Of a stretch of 59,512 nt of DNA, positions 35,685-44,364 are shown in pieces. A model generated the notes under the pieces. It saw only the letters and a list, made by a program, of their open reading frames with translations. It was not told where the DNA came from and searched no databases. The DNA is from CAYMWF01 sp964394085 [NCBI: uncultured Gemmatimonadota bacterium]. GTDB lineage: Bacteria; GCA-2686955; CAYMWF01. The DNA lies in assembly GCA_964394085.1 (NCBI GenBank), contig CAYMWF010000032.1:1-59512 (forward strand). Direction: 5' to 3'. Within the stretch, counting starts at the first letter, position 1; every line of letters begins with the position of its first letter. A program made the translations under genes and the position numbers.

Positions 35685-37178
35685 TTGACTGGACAAATTG
35701 GAGAGCCATACAAAAGAGACTGGATGCGCCCAGGTAACCGGCTCGTAATATCCCTGGTATTCTTCTGTACGGTATCTTCGATCCTTCTTATTGTTTTTTT
35801 ACCTGCACCATACCAGGTTCTCGGTTTGTTACCCGGACCGGCTTTGATAATCGCGTTTCTCGGGGCGGAGTATCCATATCTTCCGATTGCCATAATCGTT
35901 TTCTTTCTTCCGATGGTTTCATTGATCGAATCTGAGAGTTTCTCTATTGTTAAAATTCTGGCAATGATATCTCTGGCCGCATTGATTCTGAGGAGCGGCC
36001 TTTCCAAGGGAATGACGAAGTTTCAGGATTGTCACCAATACATACCATTGGGTTACTATTTTCTTGCCGCTGTCATATCTACATTTTTTACAGTCGATAT
36101 GGGTCGTTCCATCTGGGCATTGAAAAAGTATGCAACAATGATTCTTCTGTTTTTCCTTGTCGTTAATATAGTCCGGACTGAAAAATCTTTCAGGTTCCTT
36201 ATCAACCTGTTTCTGGTCACGACATCGTTTTCCTGCATTTATTCTCTTTTTTCTTTCGCTATTGGTGAAAACCTGGTATCTCAGGCCTTTCGAATTCATC
36301 GATATACAATGGCAAGCGGCTCGGAACGCGTATGGGGGCTTCTCGGTTCAAGCCCTAATCAGTGGGGAGGTTTCGTTGTCTGCACACTCGGTTTTATGAT
36401 CGTTTATTTTTTCGGGGCCAGACAATTCTGGAAAAAGCTGATGTTCGGCCTGATGATCCCCATCTATGCTTTGACCGTAATATCCACTTACTCAAGAATG
36501 GCTTTCCTGGGTATGATCCTGATGTTCGGTATAGCCGGATGGAAATTGCGTTCAATGATCCCCTGGAAAACACTCGCTGTTGTCATTATAGCCAGTGCTC
36601 TGACCTGGTTCGTGTTGCCTTCCGACTACAGGGAGCGGATGGCCGGAATGACTTCTACAGAATTCGCAGAAGAAGATACTTCCGCAAAACGCCGCATCGG
36701 GTATTATTTCCTTGCCTGGGAGGTTTTCAAGGAACGGCCGATCACCGGAATGGGACCCAAAACATTCGCGCAGATTTATGCCAGGCCTGAATACGCCGAT
36801 TATGCAATGCTGGAAGAGACCTCAAAAGGGGGGAGGAATGAACACAGCTCATATCTCCATGTACTTGTGGGTGTGGGTGCGCTTGGCTTAGCATTGATGT
36901 TCTGGTTTTACCTCTCTATCGTCCGAGATCTTCGCAGAGCTCAAAAATATCTCGAATCTATCGGTGAAAAATGGTCGCCAACATGGCAGATTGCCCTTGG
37001 TTTCGAATTACTCTTTTACAGCTATATGTTTCTCGGTCTTTTTATGGACATGCTGTTCGATAAACATTTCTGGTTCTGGATGGCCATGGGAGTAGTCACA
37101 TATAAAATCGCGCAGGAGAAATTTTATGCAACCATCCAGCTGCGACCGTGCAAACAAGATAACAGGAGGACACAATGA
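35685..37178 (+). CDS. O-antigen polymerase/ligase family membrane protein (Wzy-like)
   Basis: The 497-residue protein has about eleven hydrophobic helices and the Wzy_C features. These include SSPNQWGGFV, a TYSRMAFLG helix start, and the large outer loop containing ERPITGMGPKTF followed by NEHSSYLHVLVGVGALGL. It probably polymerises lipid-linked repeat units at the outer face of the inner membrane. The start is TTG 35685 with GGGAAAAGG upstream, or ATG 35724, 13 codons later, just before the first helix. Its TGA overlaps the ATG of the export lipoprotein gene by four bases, which indicates coupling. Confidence 0.88.
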   Translation: MTGQIGEPYKRDWMRPGNRLVISLVFFCTVSSILLIVFLPAPYQVLGLLPGPALIIAFLGAEYPYLPIAIIVFFLPMVSLIESESFSIVKILAMISLAALILRSGLSKGMTKFQDCHQYIPLGYYFLAAVISTFFTVDMGRSIWALKKYATMILLFFLVVNIVRTEKSFRFLINLFLVTTSFSCIYSLFSFAIGENLVSQAFRIHRYTMASGSERVWGLLGSSPNQWGGFVVCTLGFMIVYFFGARQFWKKLMFGLMIPIYALTVISTYSRMAFLGMILMFGIAGWKLRSMIPWKTLAVVIIASALTWFVLPSDYRERMAGMTSTEFAEEDTSAKRRIGYYFLAWEVFKERPITGMGPKTFAQIYARPEYADYAMLEETSKGGRNEHSSYLHVLVGVGALGLALMFWFYLSIVRDLRRAQKYLESIGEKWSPTWQIALGFELLFYSYMFLGLFMDMLFDKHFWFWMAMGVVTYKIAQEKFYATIQLRPCKQDNRRTQ

Positions 37179-38071
37179 AGCGTCCAGATCGCTTTTCCCC
37201 GGGTGAATCACGGGTGAAGATCAACCGCTGCCTGGTGAAAATGTGCAATGCCGTTTCGTTCGGTTTGGTTATAACACTTTTTGGAACTATCCTCGTAGCC
37301 GGTTGTGGTGAGGTGGATCTCCCTGAATTGATCAGGGACGGTGCGATAGACAAAGACGGAAATTTTTCAAAACTCGATCCGGTTACCGGCTCCAGTGAAA
37401 GCCATCAAAACCAAGCTGTCAATGGAACAATAGCACACAGAAACGAGCCGTATCGTATTAACTACGGTGATAAATTGAGGTTGTATTTTCATGGGAATAG
37501 CGAACTGTCTGGGGATGTCGTTATCCGAGCTGACGGCTTCTGTACATTTCCAAGGATAGGAGATCTTGACGCTGCAGGGCTCGAATTAGATGATCTTTCG
37601 GAAGAAGTGAAAGAAAATTACAAAAATTACTATATTGACCCCGATGTCACTCTTTCACTCGTTGAAGAATCCAGTGGAAGATTCTTTGTCCTCGGCGAAG
37701 TATTGAAGCCAGGTGCGTACATCCTGGAGGATGGCTTGACGGTATTGGCGGGAATCGCGAGTGCGGGGGGATTTAGAAGTTCTGCCGAGCCTAATAGCAT
37801 CGTTCTCGTGCGTAGCAGAGAGCCTCATCCGCCGGAATCGTTCAGAGTCGATCTATCCGATGTGATTTCCGGAGAGGATATGGAAGCGAATCCTTTCATT
37901 AGAGCATCCGATATTATCTACGTTCCAGAGAGTTTTATCAGTAAAGTGGATGGTTTTGCTGAATTTCTTTTCGGCAATTTTTTACCGCCTGTCGATTCTA
38001 TATTAAGAGGTTACTACTTCCTTAATACCGTTGAAACGAGAAATCGAGAACTGGAACTCCTGGAAGAATAA
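37175..38071 (+). CDS. Polysaccharide export lipoprotein (Wza-like, SLBB domain)
   Basis: The 298-residue protein has a lipobox VAGC with Cys44 after an unusually long 25-residue cytoplasmic lead. A Poly_export domain follows (INYGDKLRLYF through DPDVTLSLVE), then a SLBB domain (FFVLGEVLKPGAYILEDGLTVLAGIASAGGF) and a short C-terminal segment that could be the membrane helix of the outer-membrane channel. It would form the outer-membrane exit pore for the polymer. The ATG has a perfect AGGAGG. An internal ATG at residue 23 would shorten the n-region but has a poor site. Confidence 0.9.
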   Translation: MKRPDRFSPGESRVKINRCLVKMCNAVSFGLVITLFGTILVAGCGEVDLPELIRDGAIDKDGNFSKLDPVTGSSESHQNQAVNGTIAHRNEPYRINYGDKLRLYFHGNSELSGDVVIRADGFCTFPRIGDLDAAGLELDDLSEEVKENYKNYYIDPDVTLSLVEESSGRFFVLGEVLKPGAYILEDGLTVLAGIASAGGFRSSAEPNSIVLVRSREPHPPESFRVDLSDVISGEDMEANPFIRASDIIYVPESFISKVDGFAEFLFGNFLPPVDSILRGYYFLNTVETRNRELELLEE

Positions 38072-38097
38072 GGAAAGCAATGGACGGAGCATAAATA

Positions 38098-39627
38098 ATG
38101 AAACTGTTCAATGACATAATCGACCTCAAGGGAACCTGGAGTCGATACAGAGGGATCTTCTGGAAAACGGTAATCACGACAGTTCTCGTCGTCCTGCTGT
38201 TGAGCATTTTGGTCCTTATGGCTTTTCCCTCATACGAGTCGGTAGCAAAGATACTGCTTAAACCATCCAGGGAAGAAATCGTCTTCGCCCGTGAAATCGG
38301 TTCACTGATCGGCGGGGATCCTCCCTCTACGATGACCAGTACATACGGCGCAATCATATCCGGACAGCGACTTTGTGAAAATACAATCGATCTGATGCTG
38401 AAGGATGGATACCATTTTGAAGATCCTGACAAATCGAGATTCGAGATCTTCTGGGAATCCAGGTGTGAACCATTGATCGATAAATTGGTCTCTCTATATT
38501 TTGTGATCAATTACGGAGCATTCCGAGGATTTCCCTCTCCTTATGAGGAGTTGGTGCAGGATTTGCAGGATAACCTAACTGTCGAGGGTATGCTGAATAC
38601 ATACATCATCGAAGCATCACTCAAATGGAACGATCCTGAAATAGCGAGCCAGGTGCTCCAGCGACATTGCCAGAATTTTATCAGATATCATTCCTCCCGC
38701 ACCGTGACTGCTTTATCGGATATGCTTGGAGGTTTCGAAGAAGAGAGAAGTATGCGGGCCGATGCTTTAGGAAGCGCAGAGTCTAAGCTTAGAGAATACC
38801 AGGAACAGGAGGGCATAGTCTCTTTAAACGAAGAAACCCGGTTGAGCCTCGAGAAGCTGGCGGACTTTGATGCCCAAATTCATGAATCAAAAACACGCAT
38901 TGAGGAACTGGCCGGAGAGGCCCAAGGGCTGGAAAGCGAAATCTTGTCTTTAGGTTCCGGCTATATTTCTCTTCCAGGAGTAGAAATCGATCCGGATGTA
39001 ATCCAACTGCTTACCGAAATAGAACAGAAAGAAACTGAGATTGCGTTGTCTGAACCTGGTTCGGAGGAGTATTCGATTATCAGCCGCGAACTGAGATCGC
39101 TGCAGGAAATGGTGAGGGAGCGGATTATCCTTCTGTTCGGCTCCAATATGATGGACGAGTATCCGCAATATTCGGATTTAGCCAATCGATTGAGCATCGT
39201 TAAAGCAGGGCAAGTTGCAGAGGGGGCCAAGCTGAGAGCACTGGAGCAGCTTGCATCGGAAGAACAGGCAGGCATTGAAAATCTTCCATCCAGGGAACTG
39301 GGGTATGCACGTTTGTCGAGAGATGTTTCTCTTATGGAGAACAGGTATCTCGGGTTGGAGCAGCGGATCGAGGATGTACGCATCGCCATCGCAGTCAACC
39401 TCAATGAGGTGAGCCTCCTTGAGACAGCGACAACCCCTCTTTATCCTTCATACCCCAAAATCCTCCCGAACCTTATAAGTGCTCTGCTGGCGGGACTCGT
39501 GCTGGCTTTCTTCGTGACCATAGGAATTGAATTGGTTAAGCGACATTTATGGACACCCAAGGATGTATCGCAGGTATTGTCTGATGTCGATTATTTCGGC
39601 ACATTTGGAGATTGGAACAATGATTAG
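38098..39627 (+). CDS. Polysaccharide co-polymerase (Wzz/CpsC-like), copy 2
   Basis: The 509-residue protein is a clear paralogue of the protein at 34122. It has an N-terminal helix at about residues 25-43 followed by FPSYES, a coiled-coil-rich periplasmic region (about 215-420), and a C-terminal helix after TTPLYPSYPKILPN. It ends in a short cytoplasmic tail without kinase domain or tyrosine cluster. GGAG precedes the ATG. It overlaps the BY-kinase-like gene by eight bases, which implies that this copy is the partner of that ATPase. Two co-polymerases in one operon suggest separate roles in length control or a hetero-oligomer. Confidence 0.87.
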   Translation: MKLFNDIIDLKGTWSRYRGIFWKTVITTVLVVLLLSILVLMAFPSYESVAKILLKPSREEIVFAREIGSLIGGDPPSTMTSTYGAIISGQRLCENTIDLMLKDGYHFEDPDKSRFEIFWESRCEPLIDKLVSLYFVINYGAFRGFPSPYEELVQDLQDNLTVEGMLNTYIIEASLKWNDPEIASQVLQRHCQNFIRYHSSRTVTALSDMLGGFEEERSMRADALGSAESKLREYQEQEGIVSLNEETRLSLEKLADFDAQIHESKTRIEELAGEAQGLESEILSLGSGYISLPGVEIDPDVIQLLTEIEQKETEIALSEPGSEEYSIISRELRSLQEMVRERIILLFGSNMMDEYPQYSDLANRLSIVKAGQVAEGAKLRALEQLASEEQAGIENLPSRELGYARLSRDVSLMENRYLGLEQRIEDVRIAIAVNLNEVSLLETATTPLYPSYPKILPNLISALLAGLVLAFFVTIGIELVKRHLWTPKDVSQVLSDVDYFGTFGDWNND

Positions 39628-40294
39628 GAAAAAGGCGGATTTCCGTGATATCTTAGCCACTTACGATATGTATGCCGGTGAATTTCAGGTTCTTGAGATG
39701 AGGCTTAAAGAGTTTGTAGATGACGCTGCCGGTACAGGTGTTCTTGTTGTTTTAAGTACGGCTGCAAATGAAGGTAAAAGCGTGGTGGCAGCACATCTCT
39801 GCAGGGCTCTCGTTCGAGCCGGGGATAAGACACTGCTGATCGACGGCAACCCCTACAATCCTTCTATCTCAAATCTCTATTCCCCTGGTGCGAGTGGTGG
39901 ACTGTCGCAGCTGCTGGCAACCAGCGAAAAGGATTTAACTCCCGAGGTCATCTCGTCGACAATCATCGACTCCGGCGATGGGTTTTCCATAATGCCCTGG
40001 GGTGGCGAGCAGAATGGTTCTCAGCTTGGCGGTAATCCTGCAGGATTATATAAACATCTGAAATCACTCGGTTATACTAGCATCGTAGTAGATGGTCCTT
40101 CCGCGGCTGACGAACCTTTCGGTTTAATTCTGGCAGCCAGAGCCGATGCAGTGCTGGCGGTGGTAGCTTCAGGAAGAATCCCGGCGAAGGAATTGGCGAA
40201 ATTTAAAGATCGTATAGACTCTACGGGAACAAGACTTGCCGGATTTGTAATGAATAAATTCAGCTTCAGTAAGAAAGCTCCCAGTCGAATCTGA
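39620..40294 (+). CDS. BY-kinase-like P-loop ATPase with degenerate motifs (CpsD/CapB-like)
   Basis: The 224-residue protein has the deviant Walker layout of bacterial tyrosine kinases. The P-loop AANEGKS has Lys53, the Walker A' region is LLIDGNPYNP with Asp75, and Walker B is IVVDGPS with Asp158. The canonical A' signature DxDxR is here D75-G-N-P-Y, so the second Asp and the Arg are replaced. The P-loop lacks its usual first Gly, and no tyrosine cluster ends the protein (it ends KKAPSRI). It may be a kinase-dead scaffold or MinD-like ATPase that regulates the co-polymerase. ATG 39620 has GGAG nine bases upstream; the open frame upstream to 39527 is a shadow of the co-polymerase gene. Confidence 0.85.
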   Translation: MIRKKADFRDILATYDMYAGEFQVLEMRLKEFVDDAAGTGVLVVLSTAANEGKSVVAAHLCRALVRAGDKTLLIDGNPYNPSISNLYSPGASGGLSQLLATSEKDLTPEVISSTIIDSGDGFSIMPWGGEQNGSQLGGNPAGLYKHLKSLGYTSIVVDGPSAADEPFGLILAARADAVLAVVASGRIPAKELAKFKDRIDSTGTRLAGFVMNKFSFSKKAPSRI

Positions 40295-40315
40295 AAGCGA
40301 CTGCTTCGAAGTGAA

Positions 40316-42073
40316 CTACTTGATTAGAACTAGTTTCCGCGAAACTGATTCCTGACCCGATGTGAGTCTGCAGAAATAAACCCCTGAAGAAACCGGCTTT
40401 CCTTTATGATTCCTGCCGTTCCAAATAACGGAGTATCTGCCAGGAGCAAAAGCACCTTCAGCGAGTGACGAGATGCAGGTCCCCTTCAAGTCGTAAATCG
40501 ACAGAACCAGATCATCTGTCGATGCTTCAACTGAAAATGGAATTGTTGTTGTTGGGTTGAAAGGATTCGGTCTGCCGTTCTCAAGTGTGATTCGGCTGAC
40601 AGATGGTGCTCCTCCATCCGACTCACCTATCTTAGACGAAGCAGACCAAAGCACAAACACAGGTTGCTCAGTGACTTTCAGACCGAGTTTCCTGCCTGCC
40701 TGCTCGACTGTAAGTTCGTTCCCCGTATAGTCGAAGCAGGAAACAGAATCTGCGAAATCCGGGAAATCGATTATCACCGAATCTGCACCTTCCTCATGAC
40801 TTCCATCATCCCACCACATCAAGCTGAAATCATCTTTACCGGATGAAATTGCTCGAAATGAGCTGCGTATTATGTCAGTGTTTTGGATTGTGTCTCGGGA
40901 AGCATATTCATATCTTCTCAGGATGTTTTCGTTGAAAAATCTGAAAGATTCGGTAGCTATTCGTCGATCGCCATTGTGGTCGAGTATCCCGAATTTTAAA
41001 TGCTCCAGGTTTTTCTCGTTGAATGGAAACCAGTATATCTGAGTACAACCGAGATGAAAGGCTTCCACGATATTTTTCAAGACCAAGCCGGCGTATTCTT
41101 CTTCTTCTTCTTGAGTGAGGGGTTCGGTTAGATTACGTTCTGCGAGCTCATCCAGTATCAGGTTATCGATTTGAATCTGGTTTTCTTCGAAGATTTCCGA
41201 GAAGTATTCAACGACATCCTTCATATACCAGTAAGGTTCCGCGAAGTGAAAATTGAATCCGTCCATTATACCATTCAGATGGGCCAGTTCATATTCAACG
41301 AATTCTTTTTGTCTGAGAAACCCGGGATTATTCTCGAGATAATCGATAAGTTCTTCTGGATTCGTGTATTCGAAGTCAGGATGCTTGGCGAAATAACCGG
41401 CGACGAAATCCAGAATTTCTTCCGGTGTATACGAGCCGGATTCCAGCATTTCACTAGCAATTAAAAGGCCCCATATGCAGCTGGATGTACCATCCGTGAA
41501 TACTTGTATATCGGGATTTACCTCATGTGCCGCGCTGTATGCGGTAGCCAGCACTTTCAAATACTGCTGCGGAGTGCCGCTCCACATACCCTTACCGTTT
41601 GCCTCGTTTTCAACTATGATATAGGAAAAGTGATCGATATAGTGCCAAACAACGGTCGATACAAAATCATAATAGGTTCGGCTATATCCCCAGTCTGGAT
41701 GCCATTCGGATGACAGGTCTTCCGGTGGATAAGAGGGATATTGACGTTCCGGGGGATCAGGGAAGCCTGTTGCCCAGCATTGCCCGGTTCGGAGAACTGG
41801 TACAACTTTAAAACCGTATTGGTCGGCAACCTGTATAAATTGATCGAGCCTGTTTTCCCAGTTAAAAACATCATCTTCCGTCTCTATTTCGACCCAGCTG
41901 ATGTCCAGTCGCAGAAGTTCAGACTTGGTATAAACTATATCGTGGGGTTTGTCGTTAGTTCTTGTCGTGCCGGATTGAAGAAATATTTCCTCTCCCAACG
42001 CTGGTGTTCTGACGAATAACAGGATTGCCCCAAGCAACCCGATCGCCAGCCGCGTATTAATTCCTTCCTTCAC
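40316..42073 (-). CDS. Cell-surface clan-A glycoside hydrolase-like protein with sorting domain
   Basis: The 585-residue protein has a signal peptide and a TIM-barrel glycosidase with acid/base candidate Glu157 (VENEAN) and nucleophile candidate Glu309 (ILDELAE). A WWDDG beta domain follows, and the last 85 residues form a FlgD-like sorting domain (RPNPFNP, IYDLKGTCI, SSGVYFCRL, ending LIK). The first 480 residues align throughout with the protein at 32603, but this copy carries the surface-sorting domain. It could therefore act on the exported polymer outside the cell while the paralogue acts in the periplasm. The start is GTG 42073 with GGAG upstream. It faces the export operon tail-to-tail with a 21-base gap. 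Confidence 0.82.
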   Translation of the reverse strand: MKEGINTRLAIGLLGAILLFVRTPALGEEIFLQSGTTRTNDKPHDIVYTKSELLRLDISWVEIETEDDVFNWENRLDQFIQVADQYGFKVVPVLRTGQCWATGFPDPPERQYPSYPPEDLSSEWHPDWGYSRTYYDFVSTVVWHYIDHFSYIIVENEANGKGMWSGTPQQYLKVLATAYSAAHEVNPDIQVFTDGTSSCIWGLLIASEMLESGSYTPEEILDFVAGYFAKHPDFEYTNPEELIDYLENNPGFLRQKEFVEYELAHLNGIMDGFNFHFAEPYWYMKDVVEYFSEIFEENQIQIDNLILDELAERNLTEPLTQEEEEEYAGLVLKNIVEAFHLGCTQIYWFPFNEKNLEHLKFGILDHNGDRRIATESFRFFNENILRRYEYASRDTIQNTDIIRSSFRAISSGKDDFSLMWWDDGSHEEGADSVIIDFPDFADSVSCFDYTGNELTVEQAGRKLGLKVTEQPVFVLWSASSKIGESDGGAPSVSRITLENGRPNPFNPTTTIPFSVEASTDDLVLSIYDLKGTCISSLAEGAFAPGRYSVIWNGRNHKGKPVSSGVYFCRLTSGQESVSRKLVLIK

Positions 42074-42395
42074 AATTCATTCTCCATCTTTCTTGAACAT
42101 CACGATGCATTGTGTTTTATGGCCACTAGAGATTAGTTGCCGGTTTCATATCGCGTTCAACCTGTCAATTATCAGAAGCCCTTGCGGATATCGCAACAAT
42201 CTCAATAATCTCAATATCAAGAAAACCACACCCGACACTAATAATAAAAATCATTATAAAAAAAATCAAGCTTCGAATCTCATTTTGCTTGAAGGTCTTA
42301 AACCTGATAAGTATCTTCTCACCCGAATCGGCAGCGCGATGCTGAACGATCATATGTTGACCAACCTGATTGATAATAGGATTTTCGGAGTAATA
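42074..42395. other. 322-base AT-rich divergent gap
   Basis: The open frame of the sulfatase-like gene runs through this region from a TTG at 42093, but the residues are low-complexity (rich in Asn, Lys and Thr). There is no ribosome binding site, so I see it as non-coding. It contains an A-rich tract (42238-42270) and a candidate rightward promoter at 42289. Confidence 0.55.
42289..42317 (+). promoter_or_regulatory. Candidate promoter of the sulfatase-like gene
   Basis: TTGAAG (42289-42294, 4 of 6), a 17-base spacer and TATCTT (42312-42317, 4 of 6). An A-rich tract about 20-50 bases upstream could act as an UP element. The predicted leader is about 72 bases. Confidence 0.35.
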
Positions 42396-44345
42396 ATGAC
42401 ACATAGTTTCCGCTTCAGCAACCTTGCATATTCTGTTCCTGCCGGCCTGTTTGCGTTTGGTTGCTACGGGTTCTTCTCAACAAACCGGTTGCTTTCTCTT
42501 GGTTTATATTTTGGTGAAACTCCCGCCGAATTTCTGGGAACATCCCTGCTTGTTTATTCAGTGATAGGAGCAGCAGTCGGAATCGGTCTTTGGGTAATGG
42601 ACTCAGTGGTTCTTTACTTCTTAAGACGTGACGCCAGGTTCTCAAGCGGTTGGGGGGCTTTCTCCCTGTATTTTTTGTCGGCTGTTTTACTGATTTTCGC
42701 CACTGCTCTCATTTTAAAAATCAGGTTGGATTGGTTGCTGGCGATTAAGCGTGTACCGTTTGTCAAATTGGGAACGGTTTTAGGTGTGGGGTGCATTTGG
42801 CTTTTCTTCTACTTAACATTCAGGACAAGATTTGGATTTCTTCTTGGCGACTCTTTTCCTTCAATGATCGTTCGGGTCCTTATCCCGCTTGTCCTGGTCA
42901 GTTATATTCTTTTTTCCTCCGCTTATCACAACCCCGGCATTTCTGATGCAGTTCCCGGAAATCCTCCTCGCGTTTTGTTTATTACAATCGATACACTTCG
43001 GGGAGATTACCTTCATTGCTACGGGAAACATGATATTAAAACACCCAATATCGATGCTGTAGCATCAAGGGGGATTCTATTCGAAAAAGCCTATGCGCAG
43101 GCCCCCTATACCTGGCCTTCTATTGCAAGTTTCTTTACAGGGCAATACACCGTCAGGCATGAAGTCCGGATGAATTTCTGGAGCATGGCCGAGGGTATTG
43201 AAACCCTCCCGGCTATTCTCACAGAAAATGGTGTCCGTACCGTTGGAATATCCGATATTGGACTTGCCGATCTGGGTATGGAAAAGGACTATCAAGAAAG
43301 CCTTGAAACACAGCGGAATCTGTTCGAAATGCAACCATTCAGACGGCTGTTTTCAATGCTGGAGACTTTTTCCGGATGGTTTAAAGGCGGTTCATATTCT
43401 TCACTGCCGACGACCTTGGCTACTGAAAAGTGGCTCAGGAAGAATGCACGAGATACAGGATGGTTTTTATGGGTGCATTATTATAACGACGCCCCTCATT
43501 CTCCGTATTATTCCCCGGAACCTTATTGTTCGATGTACTTGCCTGCCGGATATTCCGGTGAAATCGATGGAAGTGTAGACCAGATAATTTCACTGTCAAA
43601 AGAACACGCCGAAATATCTGAAATGGACAGGCAGGCACTAAAAGCTTTGTACATGGGAGAGGTCACCTGGCTCGATACCCAGATTGGGATTCTTCTGGAT
43701 CAGTTGAAATCAAAAGGTGTTCTGGACAAAACTACTATCATTATCAACAGCGATCATGGGCAGATGTTCGGACGAGACGGCAATTATGTTCACGGATTCT
43801 ATCTCTATGATGAATTAATGAAAGTTCCGTTGATAATAAGCTCACCTGAGATCCCGGGTTATCTAAAGGGAACAAGGATTGACAATCTCGTTCGACTTCT
43901 GGATCTGTTTCCTACAATCGGTGAACTGTTCGGTCTCGCTCCGGACCGTCTCGCCGAGGGTGACGGCCGTAGTCTCATGAACTTCCTGAGGAAAGGTTCG
44001 GATCCGGAATTCGAAGTCTGGAATTACGGAGAGACTTTAAAATATGGCGAACATGACCCGAGCGTAAACCGTGAATCGATGGCGTTCGGGTATTGCGCTG
44101 TAACTAATGAGGGATGGAAGCTGATCGATGTACCGGAGAAGGGCTTGCGCTATCTTTATAATTCAGATTTCAACGGAACTGAAAACTACAACTATATTAA
44201 CGATAAGCCGGAGATCGCGGCCACTTTGATGGATTCGGTCGCAGCTTGTTTCGGGACTGATATCAATGGGTTGATACCCAGTGGAGCACACGACCTGTCA
44301 GAAGATGCCGCTGAACGCCTTAGAGCTCTTGGGTATATACAATGA
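42396..44345 (+). CDS. Membrane sulfatase-like enzyme, AP superfamily (phosphoglycerol-transferase type)
   Basis: The 649-residue protein has five transmembrane helices (first 185 residues) and an extracytoplasmic sulfatase-fold domain. Metal ligand Asp199 is in TIDTLRGDY, Thr239 in YTWPSIASFFTG is at the nucleophile position, and Asp453-His454 is in NSDHGQ. Sulfatases need Cys or Ser in a C/SxPxR motif; Thr here, plus the membrane anchor, points to a phosphoglycerol or phosphoethanolamine transferase or a related enzyme. The C-terminus is the LGYIQ tail. ATG 42396 has GGAG six bases upstream and is preferred to the 101-codon upstream extension. It converges with the polysaccharide deacetylase gene, and may decorate the polymer or lipid. 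Confidence 0.82.
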   Translation: MTHSFRFSNLAYSVPAGLFAFGCYGFFSTNRLLSLGLYFGETPAEFLGTSLLVYSVIGAAVGIGLWVMDSVVLYFLRRDARFSSGWGAFSLYFLSAVLLIFATALILKIRLDWLLAIKRVPFVKLGTVLGVGCIWLFFYLTFRTRFGFLLGDSFPSMIVRVLIPLVLVSYILFSSAYHNPGISDAVPGNPPRVLFITIDTLRGDYLHCYGKHDIKTPNIDAVASRGILFEKAYAQAPYTWPSIASFFTGQYTVRHEVRMNFWSMAEGIETLPAILTENGVRTVGISDIGLADLGMEKDYQESLETQRNLFEMQPFRRLFSMLETFSGWFKGGSYSSLPTTLATEKWLRKNARDTGWFLWVHYYNDAPHSPYYSPEPYCSMYLPAGYSGEIDGSVDQIISLSKEHAEISEMDRQALKALYMGEVTWLDTQIGILLDQLKSKGVLDKTTIIINSDHGQMFGRDGNYVHGFYLYDELMKVPLIISSPEIPGYLKGTRIDNLVRLLDLFPTIGELFGLAPDRLAEGDGRSLMNFLRKGSDPEFEVWNYGETLKYGEHDPSVNRESMAFGYCAVTNEGWKLIDVPEKGLRYLYNSDFNGTENYNYINDKPEIAATLMDSVAACFGTDINGLIPSGAHDLSEDAAERLRALGYIQ

Positions 44346-44364
44346 CGCGCTGCAGGTATTTCTT

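Noticed and set aside
35423-36007. 194-codon open frame antisense across the co-polymerase and polymerase genes
   Set aside because: It crosses two well-supported genes, has no ribosome binding site and no domain.
39527-39619. 31-codon N-terminal extension of the BY-kinase-like gene
   Set aside because: It is a shadow frame of the co-polymerase; ATG 39620 has its own ribosome binding site.
42093-42395. 101-codon N-terminal extension of the sulfatase-like gene
   Set aside because: The residues are low complexity, the TTG start has no ribosome binding site, and ATG 42396 has GGAG at good spacing just before the first helix.
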